A stretch of 64,000 bases of DNA from an uncultured Lachnospiraceae bacterium (lineage in GTDB: Bacteria; Bacillota; Clostridia; Lachnospirales; Lachnospiraceae). This document shows positions 10,182-20,243 of the stretch, piece by piece. A program made the position numbers and the translations under genes. The notes beneath the pieces are model-generated. The model made no database searches. It saw only the letters and a list, made by a program, of their open reading frames with translations, and was not told where the DNA came from. The stretch lies in NCBI GenBank assembly GCA_910585625.1, contig CAJUFQ010000017.1:7816-71815 (forward strand), in the 5' to 3' direction. Position 1 is the stretch's first letter; the number at the start of each line of letters is the position of its first letter.

Positions 10182-12494
10182 TCACTGGTACTGAATTGGA
10201 TACAGCGTCTCGTTCTTGTTAGAAGCTACAACCTCAAATAAAGCAGTCCCACCGATGGCAGCTTTGACGTTACTTGTCTTTGCATAAGCTTTAAGGTCTG
10301 TCTCATATACGAGCGTAACAGAATAAGTCTCCGTCCATGTGTCAACCACAGTCTGTTCCGTCCCGGCTTTCTCTGTAACCTTCACTTCTGCCAAATACAA
10401 GCCGCGGATGTCATTGGCCCCGGAAAGCTTAAGCGTTGAATTGTTGTCCGTTGCCGCCAGCTTCGTGTAATAGGTCATGCGTTTCTTAACATAGATGTAA
10501 TTGCCTGTTTTGGGATCTTCCGTGTATTCGTAAGGAAACTCCTCCGTCTTATCTGCTGTAGCCGGCACCGTGATGCTTGGGTCTGCCAGCTCATACTCTA
10601 CGCTTCCGTCTGTTTTGTACACGTAATCGCCGTTTGCGTCTTTCTTTGCAACAAATTCAATCTCCTGCACCTTATACCAGGTGTTCTCAAGCGTATAGGA
10701 AGCAGTGCCTTCCGTCTTGCAAATCAGCTCGGCGTCCTGGCCTTTCTCTACTGCCAGCGTATCGCCATCCTCAAAATTGCAAGTAATCTTATACGGGTTT
10801 TCTTCATCCTCTGTCAGGCGGAAGTAATAGTATGCATCCCCGCCAATCTTCTCTGCCCCGCGTTTAACGGACACGGTCAGCCTGTGCGTATAGGACGCGC
10901 CATCGCCGTTATCGAAATTACCGTCATATACACTCTTAAAGTCATCCGCTGTCGTCGCCGCAATTTTACAAGTTGCCGTCGTCTGTCCTGCAATCGGCGT
11001 ATAGATAATCCCATTTGATGAGTCATTGTCCTGGTAAGACGCTTTTTCCCATTTATATTCCAAGGTATACCCGGTATCGGCAACTGCCTGGATGGATAAT
11101 TCCGCCGGGCCCCCAAGCACAGCATGCGGACGCTCATTGATTGCCTTGAGGCGGTAGCCTGCGCTTTCTTCCGGCGTAAACATACAGCTGATTTCCTGCA
11201 TCACGACGCCTGGGAACGCTTCCTGCATCCGGTCTGCGGATACGACGCATTTATACTTTGCAGTATAATCATCGACTTTCACATAGACCGTATCGGAATT
11301 GCTGAACTGTTCCAGGAGCTGCGGCTGCCCGCTTGCCGGGACTTTATACCACTGATAAGTAAGGTTTCCGATCTCATCAGATACCAGTTCGGCGTCCACA
11401 GAGAGTTTCTTCGTCTCCCCTTTTCTTGCTGAAAAAGAATTTTCTGCCGGCGTATTCAGGCGGATGGCGTCCACCCTCACGTCATAGCGCACCGTGCGGG
11501 TCGCAAGCTTCTGGCTGCCATACATAAAATCGACAGACAGCTCATAATAATCGACCTGTCTGGTCTCGGTAGTATCCCCAACGGTAAAGTCATACCGGAA
11601 GGGCAGGGACCGGCTATCAATATAGCTCTTATTTTCTTCACCGAACACTTTTGCCTTTGCCGCCTGCGATTCCCCATCTGCGCGGACTGCATATGCATTC
11701 CACTGGTAAGACACCTTGTTATCATAGGACGATTTTTCAAACTCATAGGAATCGTAAGAAGGCTGTACGCTGCTGCCCGTGCTTTCATAATACAAAGTCT
11801 GCGGGGCAGTTGGGAATGCTTCTTCCCCAAAGATAAAATACTGTTCCAGGCTGACCGTCCCATCATTGACCTTATCTTCCGTAGGCCCCGTATAACGGTA
11901 AACCTTCTCAAAAATCAGCTGTATCGGCTCAATGCCTTCCCCGGTAGGAAGATTCATCCCGCTAATGCCTGTCAGCGTTTCCACGCAGCGGTACTTCGTC
12001 TCCAGCTTGGCATTGGTCACATCGTCATACAAGGTATAAGACTGATCTGTCTCGCCAGGGATATCAACATAATTCCCATCCTCGCCGATTTTCTGCCACT
12101 GGTAGGAAAACTCCAAATCCATGACGCTGATGTCCTCCGCAGCCGGCCCGTTACCGTCTGCCCACAAGGCCGCCAGGGCAGCGGCGTCAAAGATGACATT
12201 ATCGCTGTTGTTAGGGCTTGCCGCATAAATATCGTCATATGAGTTATTCATGCTCGCGGAATAGAATTCTTCCGTACGCTGCAGCGCATTCCCTGTCACT
12301 GTATATCCATCTTCCGCTGCAAAATTGCCCGTTTGCCATGAAATAAGCGATGCTGCCTTAGAAGCGGCATCGCCGGTCTCGGCTCCTGCTTCCGGCGCTG
12401 CTGCATACGACGTCATTTCCCAATTCACCGAGATGGAAGTGACAGCCACTGCCGCGCTCAAGACAAGAGCCAGTGTCCTTTTCATTCCTTTCAT
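10182..12494 (-). CDS. N-terminal part of giant Ig-like cell-surface protein, ends at premature TGA
   Basis: The start is ATG 12494, behind AAGGAGGT six bases upstream, not the longer ORF start at 12533. A Sec signal peptide (MKGMKRTLALVLSAAVAVTS, AYA-like cleavage near residue 32) is followed by repeated Ig-like domains of 80-100 residues with the YQW...YKC pattern. There are no enzymatic motifs; an adhesin or matrix protein is likely. The frame stops at TGA 10182-10184 immediately after YPIQYQ, where Ig repeats in the same protein carry W, and homologous sequence continues in the same frame for another thousand codons. The full product would be about 1,776 residues. The truncated product could be secreted but lacks the LRR region. 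Confidence 0.75.
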   Translation of the reverse strand: MKGMKRTLALVLSAAVAVTSISVNWEMTSYAAAPEAGAETGDAASKAASLISWQTGNFAAEDGYTVTGNALQRTEEFYSASMNNSYDDIYAASPNNSDNVIFDAAALAALWADGNGPAAEDISVMDLEFSYQWQKIGEDGNYVDIPGETDQSYTLYDDVTNAKLETKYRCVETLTGISGMNLPTGEGIEPIQLIFEKVYRYTGPTEDKVNDGTVSLEQYFIFGEEAFPTAPQTLYYESTGSSVQPSYDSYEFEKSSYDNKVSYQWNAYAVRADGESQAAKAKVFGEENKSYIDSRSLPFRYDFTVGDTTETRQVDYYELSVDFMYGSQKLATRTVRYDVRVDAIRLNTPAENSFSARKGETKKLSVDAELVSDEIGNLTYQWYKVPASGQPQLLEQFSNSDTVYVKVDDYTAKYKCVVSADRMQEAFPGVVMQEISCMFTPEESAGYRLKAINERPHAVLGGPAELSIQAVADTGYTLEYKWEKASYQDNDSSNGIIYTPIAGQTTATCKIAATTADDFKSVYDGNFDNGDGASYTHRLTVSVKRGAEKIGGDAYYYFRLTEDEENPYKITCNFEDGDTLAVEKGQDAELICKTEGTASYTLENTWYKVQEIEFVAKKDANGDYVYKTDGSVEYELADPSITVPATADKTEEFPYEYTEDPKTGNYIYVKKRMTYYTKLAATDNNSTLKLSGANDIRGLYLAEVKVTEKAGTEQTVVDTWTETYSVTLVYETDLKAYAKTSNVKAAIGGTALFEVVASNKNETLYPIQYQ

Positions 12495-12597
12495 AATTAC
12501 CTCCTTGTGTGTCCTTACATGTGAAAACAGCATGATTGTCCTGCCATTTTCACCGCAACGTTTATATTATGACCCTTATGTTGATTTTTGTCAACAA

Positions 12598-13362
12598 TTA
12601 TTTCCCTTGCGCCCGAAGTTTCTGCGCCCGGTATTCTTTGGGCGACATTCCCACCAGCCTGGTAAAATCCCGGGAAAAATGCTGCGGGTTTTTCCGGTAA
12701 CCAACTTTCGACGCCACCTGTTTGATTTTCAGGTGGGGATTGTCCAGGTATTCCTTGGCGCATTCCATACGCTGCCAAAGGAGATACGAGGAGAAAGGCA
12801 TCCCCATATGTTCGCGGAACAGCTTGCCGAAACTGCTGTAGCTGACCGCCATTTTGCGCGCCATCTCCGAGGCGCTCAGTTTGTCCGCGACATGCTGCCG
12901 GACATAATCTGCCACATCCTCAACGCAAAACAGCCCCTGCTGCCCCACGCCTCTGCACCCTTTTTCTGCGTCGTCCTGTTCTTTCTGCGCCATTGCTTTG
13001 CCCGCCAGACGCCTCACACATGCCTCAAGCTCCGAAAAAGCGATTGGCTTTAAGATATAATCCCAGGCTCCCATCGTAAATGCATTCCGCACATATGCAA
13101 AATCATCATAGGCGCTTAAGACCAGAAGCGCGCATCCCGGGTTATCTTTGTGTATCTCAGACACAAGGATCAAGCCGGAACCGCCCGGCATGTGGATATC
13201 CGTGATGACAAATTCCGGCTCCTCACGGTAATATATCTCCTGCGCGCAGGCAACCGACTGCGCGGTAAAAACCTCGTATCCCCAAGGATGCCCCATGCGC
13301 TTTAAGTCCGCCGTTATGCTCTCGCAGATCAGCGGCTCATCGTCAACAATCAGTACTTTCAT
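12598..13362 (-). CDS. AraC-family response regulator (YesN type)
   Basis: The 254-residue protein has an N-terminal receiver with phosphoacceptor D55 (FVITDIHMPGGSG) and a C-terminal AraC-type double helix-turn-helix (about residues 155-250, with IKQVASKVGYRKNPQHFSR). This pairing is typical of YesN regulators that switch on carbohydrate uptake and degradation genes. It is divergent from the YesM-type kinase gene with a 55-base gap, and the pair is surely cognate. AGGAAAG lies just upstream of the ATG. The nearby Ig-like gene, solute-binding protein and GH53 galactanase are the obvious candidate targets, which is inference from context. Confidence 0.9.
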   Translation of the reverse strand: MKVLIVDDEPLICESITADLKRMGHPWGYEVFTAQSVACAQEIYYREEPEFVITDIHMPGGSGLILVSEIHKDNPGCALLVLSAYDDFAYVRNAFTMGAWDYILKPIAFSELEACVRRLAGKAMAQKEQDDAEKGCRGVGQQGLFCVEDVADYVRQHVADKLSASEMARKMAVSYSSFGKLFREHMGMPFSSYLLWQRMECAKEYLDNPHLKIKQVASKVGYRKNPQHFSRDFTRLVGMSPKEYRAQKLRAQGK

Positions 13363-13417
13363 CTTTCCTATCCTTTTTATATTTGTTATAATTTACACAG
13401 CAAAGGAGGGCACGCGT

Positions 13418-15148
13418 ATGAAAACACATTCTTTTTGGGATTCCATCTATACGAAATTCCTGCTCCAGCTGCTCGTCCTCGCCTTTATCCCAATCGTCCT
13501 CATTATCTGCATTTTTTTCTATATGAACCAGCAGAACAATGCTAACGCCAAATATGCCCTGAATAACCGCGTAACGGATTCCATCATCGCCAATATCAGC
13601 AATAACCTGGCGTTCACGACACGAACCACCCAATCGCTGCTTTCCAGCAGCGAGCTGATTTCTTTCCTGAATAACAGCTATTCGATGGAGCAAGACTACG
13701 CCAATTACATCTCCTCAATACAAAATTATATCCAGGCAACAATCAATGCAGACCCTCGCTCCGATATTTACATTTATATGGACAATCCCACGATTCCCAT
13801 GAGCATGGACGTGTTTTACCATCTGTCCGATATCTCGCAGGAAACGCCCGTCTCTGAATTCTTAAGCGGCAGCCATGTGGAGCAGTGGTTCTGTGAGTCT
13901 GATTTCGCAGGCATTTCCAACCCTTACCTTTTTTCCACGGAAAAATGCTTTGTCTACTTGCGCAAAGCCTACGACTACCGCAAGAACTTCCTGGGCCTGA
14001 TTGTATTTTCCATCCCGGAAAAATACTTCCTTTCCTTTGAGAATGAGAGCGACGAGACGGTCATCTCTTCCGGCCATACCCGCATCGTCAACTTAAGCGG
14101 AGACATGCTGCCAGAAGATATCCTCTCCCTGATTGAGGCTTCTGCAAAACCCCAGTCACAAGAAAGGGGGTATCTGATTACGTTAAGCCAGCCAGAAGAT
14201 TTCCCAGTCGGTATCATCACCGTGACGAAACACTCCGGCTATGGCCGGTTCCTCGGTATGTTCCTGCTCATCCTGGGCGTGTTTGCCATACTCTCCATCC
14301 TGCTCTGCCTACGCAGCCTGCGCCAGCTTTATGCCCAGATGAACCAATGCCTCACAGGAATGGACGCCTCCATCAGCAACAATTATAAGACAAGGGTTCC
14401 GGTCAGCGGTGACAACGAGATTTCCCATATCTGCCAGCGCGTCAATCTGTTGCTGACTCAGGCTGCGGAGCTGTCCCGGCAGAACATACTTAAGGAGACT
14501 TCCAACAAAGAAAGCCGCCTGATTGCTTTACAGCACCAAATCAACCCCCATTTCATTTACAACACGATGGAGGTCTTCTCCTCCAAAATGAAGCTGTACG
14601 GGCATTATGAAGAATCGGACTGCCTGGTGGCTTTCGCAAACATCTTCCGTTACAACATCTCCACCGAGGATGCTTTGGTGGAAGTGCGCGTGGAGTTAAT
14701 GCAGCTGCATAATTATCTGCGCATCCAGAAGCTCCGCTACCCGCTCTTATCATTTGAAAGCGATGTTCCTGAGGAACTGATGGACGCGCTGCTCCCCAAA
14801 TTCACGCTGCAGCCAATCATGGAGAACGCTATTTCACACGGCATTTCGGACAGCAGCCGCGGGCTGTCCCTGACGCTTGCGGCTGCCAAAGAAGATGGCT
14901 GGCTGCGTTTTTGCATTAAGGATGACGGCGCGGGCATAAGCCCCCGGAAATTATCGCAGCTAAACCATGCGCTCCACGCAGACAGCCAGGCGGAGGACAT
15001 TGCTTCTGACGGCCATTCTGTAGGGCTTAAAAATGTCAATGCCCGCCTGGAACTGTATTTTGGCCGGGAAAGCCGCCTGTACTTATCCAGCATCCCCGGC
15101 CAGGAAACATGCGTGAGCTTCGGAATCCCCTATAAGCTGCGGGACTGA
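13418..15148 (+). CDS. YesM-type sensor histidine kinase
   Basis: The 576-residue membrane kinase starts at ATG 13418 behind AAAGGAGGG; the upstream part of the longer ORF is non-coding. Transmembrane helices near residues 14-36 and 278-298 flank an extracytoplasmic sensor domain of about 240 residues. A HAMP linker follows, then the His_kinase domain with H378 in HQINPHFIYNTME and a HATPase_c domain with DDGAGI and GVGLKN-like boxes. This layout is that of the YesM/LytS class that responds to extracellular sugars or to sugar-binding proteins. The cognate AraC-type regulator is divergent. The gene for a solute-binding protein converges on it downstream. Confidence 0.9.
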   Translation: MKTHSFWDSIYTKFLLQLLVLAFIPIVLIICIFFYMNQQNNANAKYALNNRVTDSIIANISNNLAFTTRTTQSLLSSSELISFLNNSYSMEQDYANYISSIQNYIQATINADPRSDIYIYMDNPTIPMSMDVFYHLSDISQETPVSEFLSGSHVEQWFCESDFAGISNPYLFSTEKCFVYLRKAYDYRKNFLGLIVFSIPEKYFLSFENESDETVISSGHTRIVNLSGDMLPEDILSLIEASAKPQSQERGYLITLSQPEDFPVGIITVTKHSGYGRFLGMFLLILGVFAILSILLCLRSLRQLYAQMNQCLTGMDASISNNYKTRVPVSGDNEISHICQRVNLLLTQAAELSRQNILKETSNKESRLIALQHQINPHFIYNTMEVFSSKMKLYGHYEESDCLVAFANIFRYNISTEDALVEVRVELMQLHNYLRIQKLRYPLLSFESDVPEELMDALLPKFTLQPIMENAISHGISDSSRGLSLTLAAAKEDGWLRFCIKDDGAGISPRKLSQLNHALHADSQAEDIASDGHSVGLKNVNARLELYFGRESRLYLSSIPGQETCVSFGIPYKLRD

Positions 15149-15174
15149 ATGGCCTTCGGGGAATCTCTTCCTTC

Positions 15175-15196
15175 GGGGAATTCTCCCCCAGGGGAT
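15175..15196. terminator. Possible terminator between convergent kinase and SBP genes
   Basis: A perfect 14-bp palindrome (15175-15188) and a following CCCAGGGGATTTTT stretch lie in the 69-base gap between convergent genes. Its shape is not a classical terminator, so support is weak. Confidence 0.3.
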
Positions 15197-15217
15197 TTTT
15201 CTCCATGAAATCTTCCC

Positions 15218-16765
15218 TTAACGGATTTTTTCTTTCGCCGCACGGTACTGTTTTCTCTCATAGGCCTCCAGTTCTTTCAGGCCCATCTCCTCCATACGGG
15301 CGATGGCCTCCTGATATCTTTGGGCGCATTCCTCTGCCGAACCGCTAGTAAGAATCCCAATCTCCTCGCCGGCGTAAAATCCCTCAATCCTGTCCCTGAC
15401 TTTCTGCATCTCGCTGTCCATGCCCACGGAGGCGGCAGCATCTGTAGCTTTGCTGTCATAAATCCTGCATCCCTTATACTGTTCCTGAAAATCCCTGCGT
15501 TCTGCTGGCGGCTGGTATTTCTGCACGACCGTCCAGTCCACGAAAAATTCCAGGTTCAGATAATATTTTTCCGCTGCCTTCTGATAATCCTCCTCAAATT
15601 CCTGCCTGACTGAATCCCGCAGGACATAACCATCCCCCACGATATCATACGTTCCCGTGCCAATAGACGGGGCGGCATCAAGCGTTGCCTCCTCCCGGGT
15701 CATATAAGAAATAAATTCTGCGATTTCTTTCTTGTGCTGCGTCCCCGCATATACCAGCGTGGCTGTCCAGCCGCCGGAAGAGACGGACTTGAGGTTCGGC
15801 GTCTTGCCCCCGTCCCCTCGCACCTGGCCGACATACATCATCTGCGCCTCCCGGTCATTGCTGCTCAAGATATCCTTGGCCTCTTGTACATTGGAGTAGC
15901 CCACGCAGAAAAAAATCCTTCCAGACTGCACTTGTTTCCTCCTCTGGCTCAGGCTCTCGGTAAACTCTTCCGGCAGCATCAGCCCCTCCCGGTATAACTG
16001 GTTGCCGAACTGCAGCGCCTCCAGCCACTCCGGCTGCCGGTATTTAGACAGAAAGCCGCCCTCCTTATCTTCCACCTCCATGCCGAACTGCTCCGCAAGG
16101 TTCTGCGTCCACCATCCGGAAAAAGGGATGACCTGCTGTTTCTCATAGGACAGCCCTTTCGCCGCCCGCAGCGCTTTTAAAAGCCCCTCCTTGGATCTTA
16201 AATCTTCCATCGGCACTCCGGTCTTCTTAAGGAGGTCGCTGCGCACGTAATTGTTATTGTGTGTCCCCAGATATCCTCCATATTGCGGGTTCACCCGTTC
16301 CGGGCCATAGTAATAGCTGGCGATGGCATACCAGTTGCCATCGGCATTGCGGTACCACTCTTTCATGGAAGCGGGAATGTTCACGTCGGGCGCATATTCC
16401 GCAAACAATTCATCCAAAGGCACGGCCATCCCTACGTTTTCCATGAGAATGCGCTCCGCCGCCCCCGCCTCCACAGTAATCAGGTCGGGCAGGGAATCCG
16501 TGGCAATCAGGGCGTCAAGATCCGTCAAATCCCCCGATTTCATTTCCAGGTTCACGCCGGTATTTTCAAGTACCTTGGCGTCCGCAAGATTTTTCTCAGG
16601 ATTCCATATCTTGGCATAACCTTCTTCCGCCACGAACCAGGTAAGCGTCACCGCCTCGCCGCCGTGAGCGTTCCGGCCTTCTTCCAAAGCCGCGCCTTCT
16701 CCTGTGCCATACAAAAGGAAGGCCCCCAGCATTGCCACAAGAGCCGCCTGAACTATTCTCTTCAC
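15218..16765 (-). CDS. Extracellular solute-binding protein (ABC sugar-type), orphan
   Basis: The 515-residue protein resembles family 1 / LipO-type carbohydrate-binding proteins of the CUT1 ABC class (NTGVNLEMKSGD, DLITVEAGAAERILM). The best start is GTG 16765, seven bases after AGGAGG, rather than the ATGs at 16783 and 16771 that lie on or before that site. A signal peptide (residues 1-26) is present, but I see no lipobox cysteine, which is unusual for a Gram-positive binding protein. No permease or ATPase gene is adjacent. Its place between a YesM kinase and a galactanase suggests it either delivers galacto-oligosaccharides to a remote permease or acts as a sensing partner. Confidence 0.8.
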   Translation of the reverse strand: MKRIVQAALVAMLGAFLLYGTGEGAALEEGRNAHGGEAVTLTWFVAEEGYAKIWNPEKNLADAKVLENTGVNLEMKSGDLTDLDALIATDSLPDLITVEAGAAERILMENVGMAVPLDELFAEYAPDVNIPASMKEWYRNADGNWYAIASYYYGPERVNPQYGGYLGTHNNNYVRSDLLKKTGVPMEDLRSKEGLLKALRAAKGLSYEKQQVIPFSGWWTQNLAEQFGMEVEDKEGGFLSKYRQPEWLEALQFGNQLYREGLMLPEEFTESLSQRRKQVQSGRIFFCVGYSNVQEAKDILSSNDREAQMMYVGQVRGDGGKTPNLKSVSSGGWTATLVYAGTQHKKEIAEFISYMTREEATLDAAPSIGTGTYDIVGDGYVLRDSVRQEFEEDYQKAAEKYYLNLEFFVDWTVVQKYQPPAERRDFQEQYKGCRIYDSKATDAAASVGMDSEMQKVRDRIEGFYAGEEIGILTSGSAEECAQRYQEAIARMEEMGLKELEAYERKQYRAAKEKIR

Positions 16766-16814
16766 CCCCATCCCTCCTTTCATGCAAAATGCGCCGCCCG
16801 TGTCTGACAGATGC

Positions 16815-16843
16815 GGAAAAAGAGGTTTCCTGCGAAACCTCTC
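16815..16843 (-). terminator. Rho-independent terminator of the GH53 gene
   Basis: On the minus strand AGAGGTTTC pairs with GAAACCTCT across a 4-base loop, followed by TTTTT. It lies 28 bases after the galactanase stop codon. Confidence 0.8.
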
Positions 16844-16870
16844 TTCCCTTTTCTCTGCCTGCCGCTGTGG

Positions 16871-19800
16871 CTATTTCTTTATCGTAACTTTGACAGCCGG
16901 GCTGTATGCGCCGCAGACTTTCTTGCCTGCGCTGTCTTTCTTAAATGCGCACACTTTCACATAATAAGCCTTACCCTTTTTCAGCTTCTTGATTGCTTTC
17001 GGCGATTTGGCCGCGGTCACTGATTTCACCGTCCCTTTCTTGAACTTCTGGGAAGCCGAATAGGAAATCTGGTAGCCGTCTGCGCCCTTCACTTTCTGAA
17101 AGCTGACTTTCATCGTATTCTTTGCAGAATTTTTGACCGTAGGCTTCTTCACTTTTGCCGGCTTTGCGACTTTCTTCCAATGTGCATAGAGCGTCGTGTC
17201 CTTGGTTATTTTCACGGTCTGCCCTGCCGTCACCTTCGTCCCCTTGGCCTTCGCCGTATACCAGCCCTCGAAAGTGCAGCCTGCGCGTTTAGGTGAGGGG
17301 AGCGTCCCATATTTCTTGCCGTAAGTGACGGTCTTGCTCTTGGTTTTTAATTTATTGCCGCCGTTCACATTGTAAGTAATCTTATATTTCTGAGCTGCCG
17401 GAAGCCCTCCCTGCCGCATAAGGCTGACGTCGTCCACCACAACCCAGGGTGCAAGCCCTTCTGCTCCTGCGCAGGCAAGCCTGGTTCCAACCTGGACGCT
17501 CTTCACATTCCCATCGATGGGGATGTCCGTGATGATTGCCTGGTAGAAATCCTTCCAGACATTGTTAATCTTAATCTGGGTCTTATAATTTTTCTTGCTT
17601 CCGTCCTGATATGCGACTGTCGCATAGAGCCCCGAGACATCTTTCACTTCCCCTACGGAAGTCCCCTGATACCATGCGTACAGCGTATAGAAGCCTGTCG
17701 GGAGCGTCTCTGAGATTGTCTGGTCTACCTGGAAATCAATTTCCTTGCCTACCTCTGCCCATCCGGTGTAATAATAAGAACCTGACTTTGCATTTGCTGA
17801 ATTCGGCTTGTCTATGAACGCATTATTGAAATCATTGGCTTCCATATGGTTTGTAAGCGTCCAGCCTGCTGCATTCACGCCGTCATTTTCCTCAAAGCTG
17901 CCGTTCGTCACATAATTTTTGCCGGTAACTTTCACCAGGCAAGTCGTCTTCCATGTGCCTGCCGCCACCTTAATTTCCCTGCCGTCGCCGGCATTCTTAT
18001 AAGAGAATTCCCCAATCGTACCGTTTATTGTGTACTCCCCGAATGAAGCTTTCTTTAATTCCTGCACCTGTCCAGCATCCCAAGCAACCGGAACATCTAC
18101 CGCTGTGCCGTCGTTCAGGTTCGCCTTGACCGTTGCCGGAAGATCTGGCGTTTCCTTATACCCCATTTCCAGGGACGCCGTGTCTACCGTGCTGACCCTT
18201 GTAGGGCCTTCGGCTCCTGTGTACACCCATTTGTAGACATTGATAGAAGGCAGCGCCTTCCCGGTAAAATCGAAGAGCGCCTGGTTATTCCATTCACTTC
18301 CGTTGTGGTCATCCTTGATTTCCGGGTCTGTCTCCTTGGCATAAATGGAACCCCAGCCGGAGCCAAAGAGCGTCCATGCCTTGCGGTTAGCCGCAAGCAC
18401 AGCTTCCGCATCCGCTGCTCCTTCTTTATATACTGCAGGCGGCACCCATGCCGGTTCCCAGTAGAAGGTACCAATTCCCTTGTCTCCGATGGCCGCGATT
18501 GCCGCAATCGCGTCACGGACTGCAGCCGCCTGCCCTTCCGCGTCTACCGGGTAGCTGAATTCCATGTCTCCTGCACCTTCAAACACTTTATCAGGATAGC
18601 CGTCCCCATCTTCATAAGTAAACGCATAAGAAATCTCCGCTACCATGACTTTCTTATTATATTTGTCTGAGATTTTCTTTAAGTTTTCCGTGAGGGTCTG
18701 CGCCGTGCCATGCCAGAACGGATAAAAAGAACTGGCAAACACATCATAATCTACCTTATTATAATCGAGGGCGTCCGCCTTGCCCATCTGGTAGCTCTCA
18801 CTCTGCGGGTCGGTGTAATGGATGGCAATCAGGATTTCAGGGTCAATAGCGCGCACGGCCGCGCTCCCCGCCTTCAAAAGCTTATAGACATTGTCGTCGT
18901 TGGTCTCGCCTGCCATACCGTTGTTTATCTCGTTCCCAATCTGCACCATGCCTACATCGACGCCTGCTTCCCGCAGGGCCTTGACGCTGTCTGAGGTAAA
19001 CTTGGCCAGGGCTTGCGTCTTCTGCTCCAAATCCATGCCTTTCCAGGACTTGGGAACGCTCTGCTTTTTGGGGTCCGCCCAGAAATCTGAATAATGGAAA
19101 TCAAGCAGTACCTTCATCCCATAATAGGTAGCAATTTTTCCCATCTCTGTCACATTCTCAAGTCCGCAATTGCCGGCGCCATAGCCTTCGCGGTACACCT
19201 GCGTGCCATCAGCAAGGAAATACTCCTCATATCCTGCGCCCTGGAACGCTTTGGGATCGTCAGGTGACACGCCGGCCTCCGGCTTTACAATCCATTTCTT
19301 TTCCGTCTTTGCCACCTGGCTGGCTTTATACTCATTCCCCGCCTCATCCGTATATTTATAATTCCCATCCGAATCCAGGGCGTAGGGGCAGTTCCATAGA
19401 CGCAGGCGTACATAATTGACGCCTGAATCTTTTAGTATCTTAAACAGGTTTTCTTCTTTTCCGTTCTCATCGTAATATTTCACGCCGCTCTGCACTTCGC
19501 TGATGTATGTGGACACGTCCACGCCATGAATGAAATCTTTGGACAGGCCAGGCACTTTCTGTACGGTTATCGGCGCATTCTTTACCGCTTGGCTCGCCTC
19601 AAGCGCAACGTTCTTGATGCCATACCATTCGCCCGCGGGAATATCCCCGCTGATGGTGACGGTCACGCTCTGCCCTTCTGCAACTGTGAGGGATTTCGTG
19701 GCGCAGACATTATTCACGCCCCAGTTGTCATCCCATCCCTTCTGGGTAATCGCCACTGTCTCCGATTCCTGGCTGTCATTATTCGTAATGGTAAGTTTCA

Positions 19801-20116
19801 AAGGCGTCTCGTTCTTGTCGCCGACTGCAGCAACTTTCGCCACGTAATCTCCTGCCGCCATGTTCTCGACGGTCTGGCTTATGGAGAATGCGCCTGCGTT
19901 TTCAGCCCACAGGCTTAAATATCCCTCATCAAACTTATAGCCATACGTGCCTGTGCTGTTCCAGCCGTCTGCATTGCTGGTCAGTTCCCCATTCTTAAGC
20001 GCGCCGTTTGCCGCCGCCATGGCGGTACCTGACAGCCAGCTGTCAGCTGGGAACACAGAAAGCAGCAGACACAGACTGAGAAATATGCCTACTGCTTTTT
20101 TTAATGTCTTCTTCAT
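16871..20116 (-). CDS. Secreted multidomain endo-beta-1,4-galactanase (GH53)
   Basis: The 1,081-residue secreted enzyme should hydrolyse beta-1,4-galactan side chains of pectin (arabinogalactan I). A signal peptide (residues 1-35) is followed by a carbohydrate-binding-like beta domain (about 36-175). The GH53 barrel spans about 190-625, with acid/base E396 in VQIGNEINNG and nucleophile E494 in VMVAEISYAF. Then come a Big_4-like domain (about 650-740), a second galactan-binding-like module (CBM61 type, about 745-895), an InlB/Listeria-type repeat (about 905-975) and a fibronectin-III-like end. No LPXTG sorting signal is seen. AAGGAGGAGAAGAGG precedes the ATG. It is probably under control of the adjacent YesMN pair. 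Confidence 0.93.
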   Translation of the reverse strand: MKKTLKKAVGIFLSLCLLLSVFPADSWLSGTAMAAANGALKNGELTSNADGWNSTGTYGYKFDEGYLSLWAENAGAFSISQTVENMAAGDYVAKVAAVGDKNETPLKLTITNNDSQESETVAITQKGWDDNWGVNNVCATKSLTVAEGQSVTVTISGDIPAGEWYGIKNVALEASQAVKNAPITVQKVPGLSKDFIHGVDVSTYISEVQSGVKYYDENGKEENLFKILKDSGVNYVRLRLWNCPYALDSDGNYKYTDEAGNEYKASQVAKTEKKWIVKPEAGVSPDDPKAFQGAGYEEYFLADGTQVYREGYGAGNCGLENVTEMGKIATYYGMKVLLDFHYSDFWADPKKQSVPKSWKGMDLEQKTQALAKFTSDSVKALREAGVDVGMVQIGNEINNGMAGETNDDNVYKLLKAGSAAVRAIDPEILIAIHYTDPQSESYQMGKADALDYNKVDYDVFASSFYPFWHGTAQTLTENLKKISDKYNKKVMVAEISYAFTYEDGDGYPDKVFEGAGDMEFSYPVDAEGQAAAVRDAIAAIAAIGDKGIGTFYWEPAWVPPAVYKEGAADAEAVLAANRKAWTLFGSGWGSIYAKETDPEIKDDHNGSEWNNQALFDFTGKALPSINVYKWVYTGAEGPTRVSTVDTASLEMGYKETPDLPATVKANLNDGTAVDVPVAWDAGQVQELKKASFGEYTINGTIGEFSYKNAGDGREIKVAAGTWKTTCLVKVTGKNYVTNGSFEENDGVNAAGWTLTNHMEANDFNNAFIDKPNSANAKSGSYYYTGWAEVGKEIDFQVDQTISETLPTGFYTLYAWYQGTSVGEVKDVSGLYATVAYQDGSKKNYKTQIKINNVWKDFYQAIITDIPIDGNVKSVQVGTRLACAGAEGLAPWVVVDDVSLMRQGGLPAAQKYKITYNVNGGNKLKTKSKTVTYGKKYGTLPSPKRAGCTFEGWYTAKAKGTKVTAGQTVKITKDTTLYAHWKKVAKPAKVKKPTVKNSAKNTMKVSFQKVKGADGYQISYSASQKFKKGTVKSVTAAKSPKAIKKLKKGKAYYVKVCAFKKDSAGKKVCGAYSPAVKVTIKK

Positions 20117-20243
20117 CCTCTTCTCCTCCTTATCTCCCTGCCTGAGCAGGCGTTTGATTTTACTATTCCATGATAAGAAGAAGCGTCTCAGAAAAAAAGA
20201 CCATTTTCCCGGAAAAAATACCAGAATCCATTAAATTTAAAAA

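Noticed and set aside
10182..10184. UGA decoded as tryptophan genome-wide
   Set aside because: Other genes in the window, such as the YesM kinase, end at TGA with no conserved continuation, so reassignment is not supported; a local mutation or readthrough fits better.
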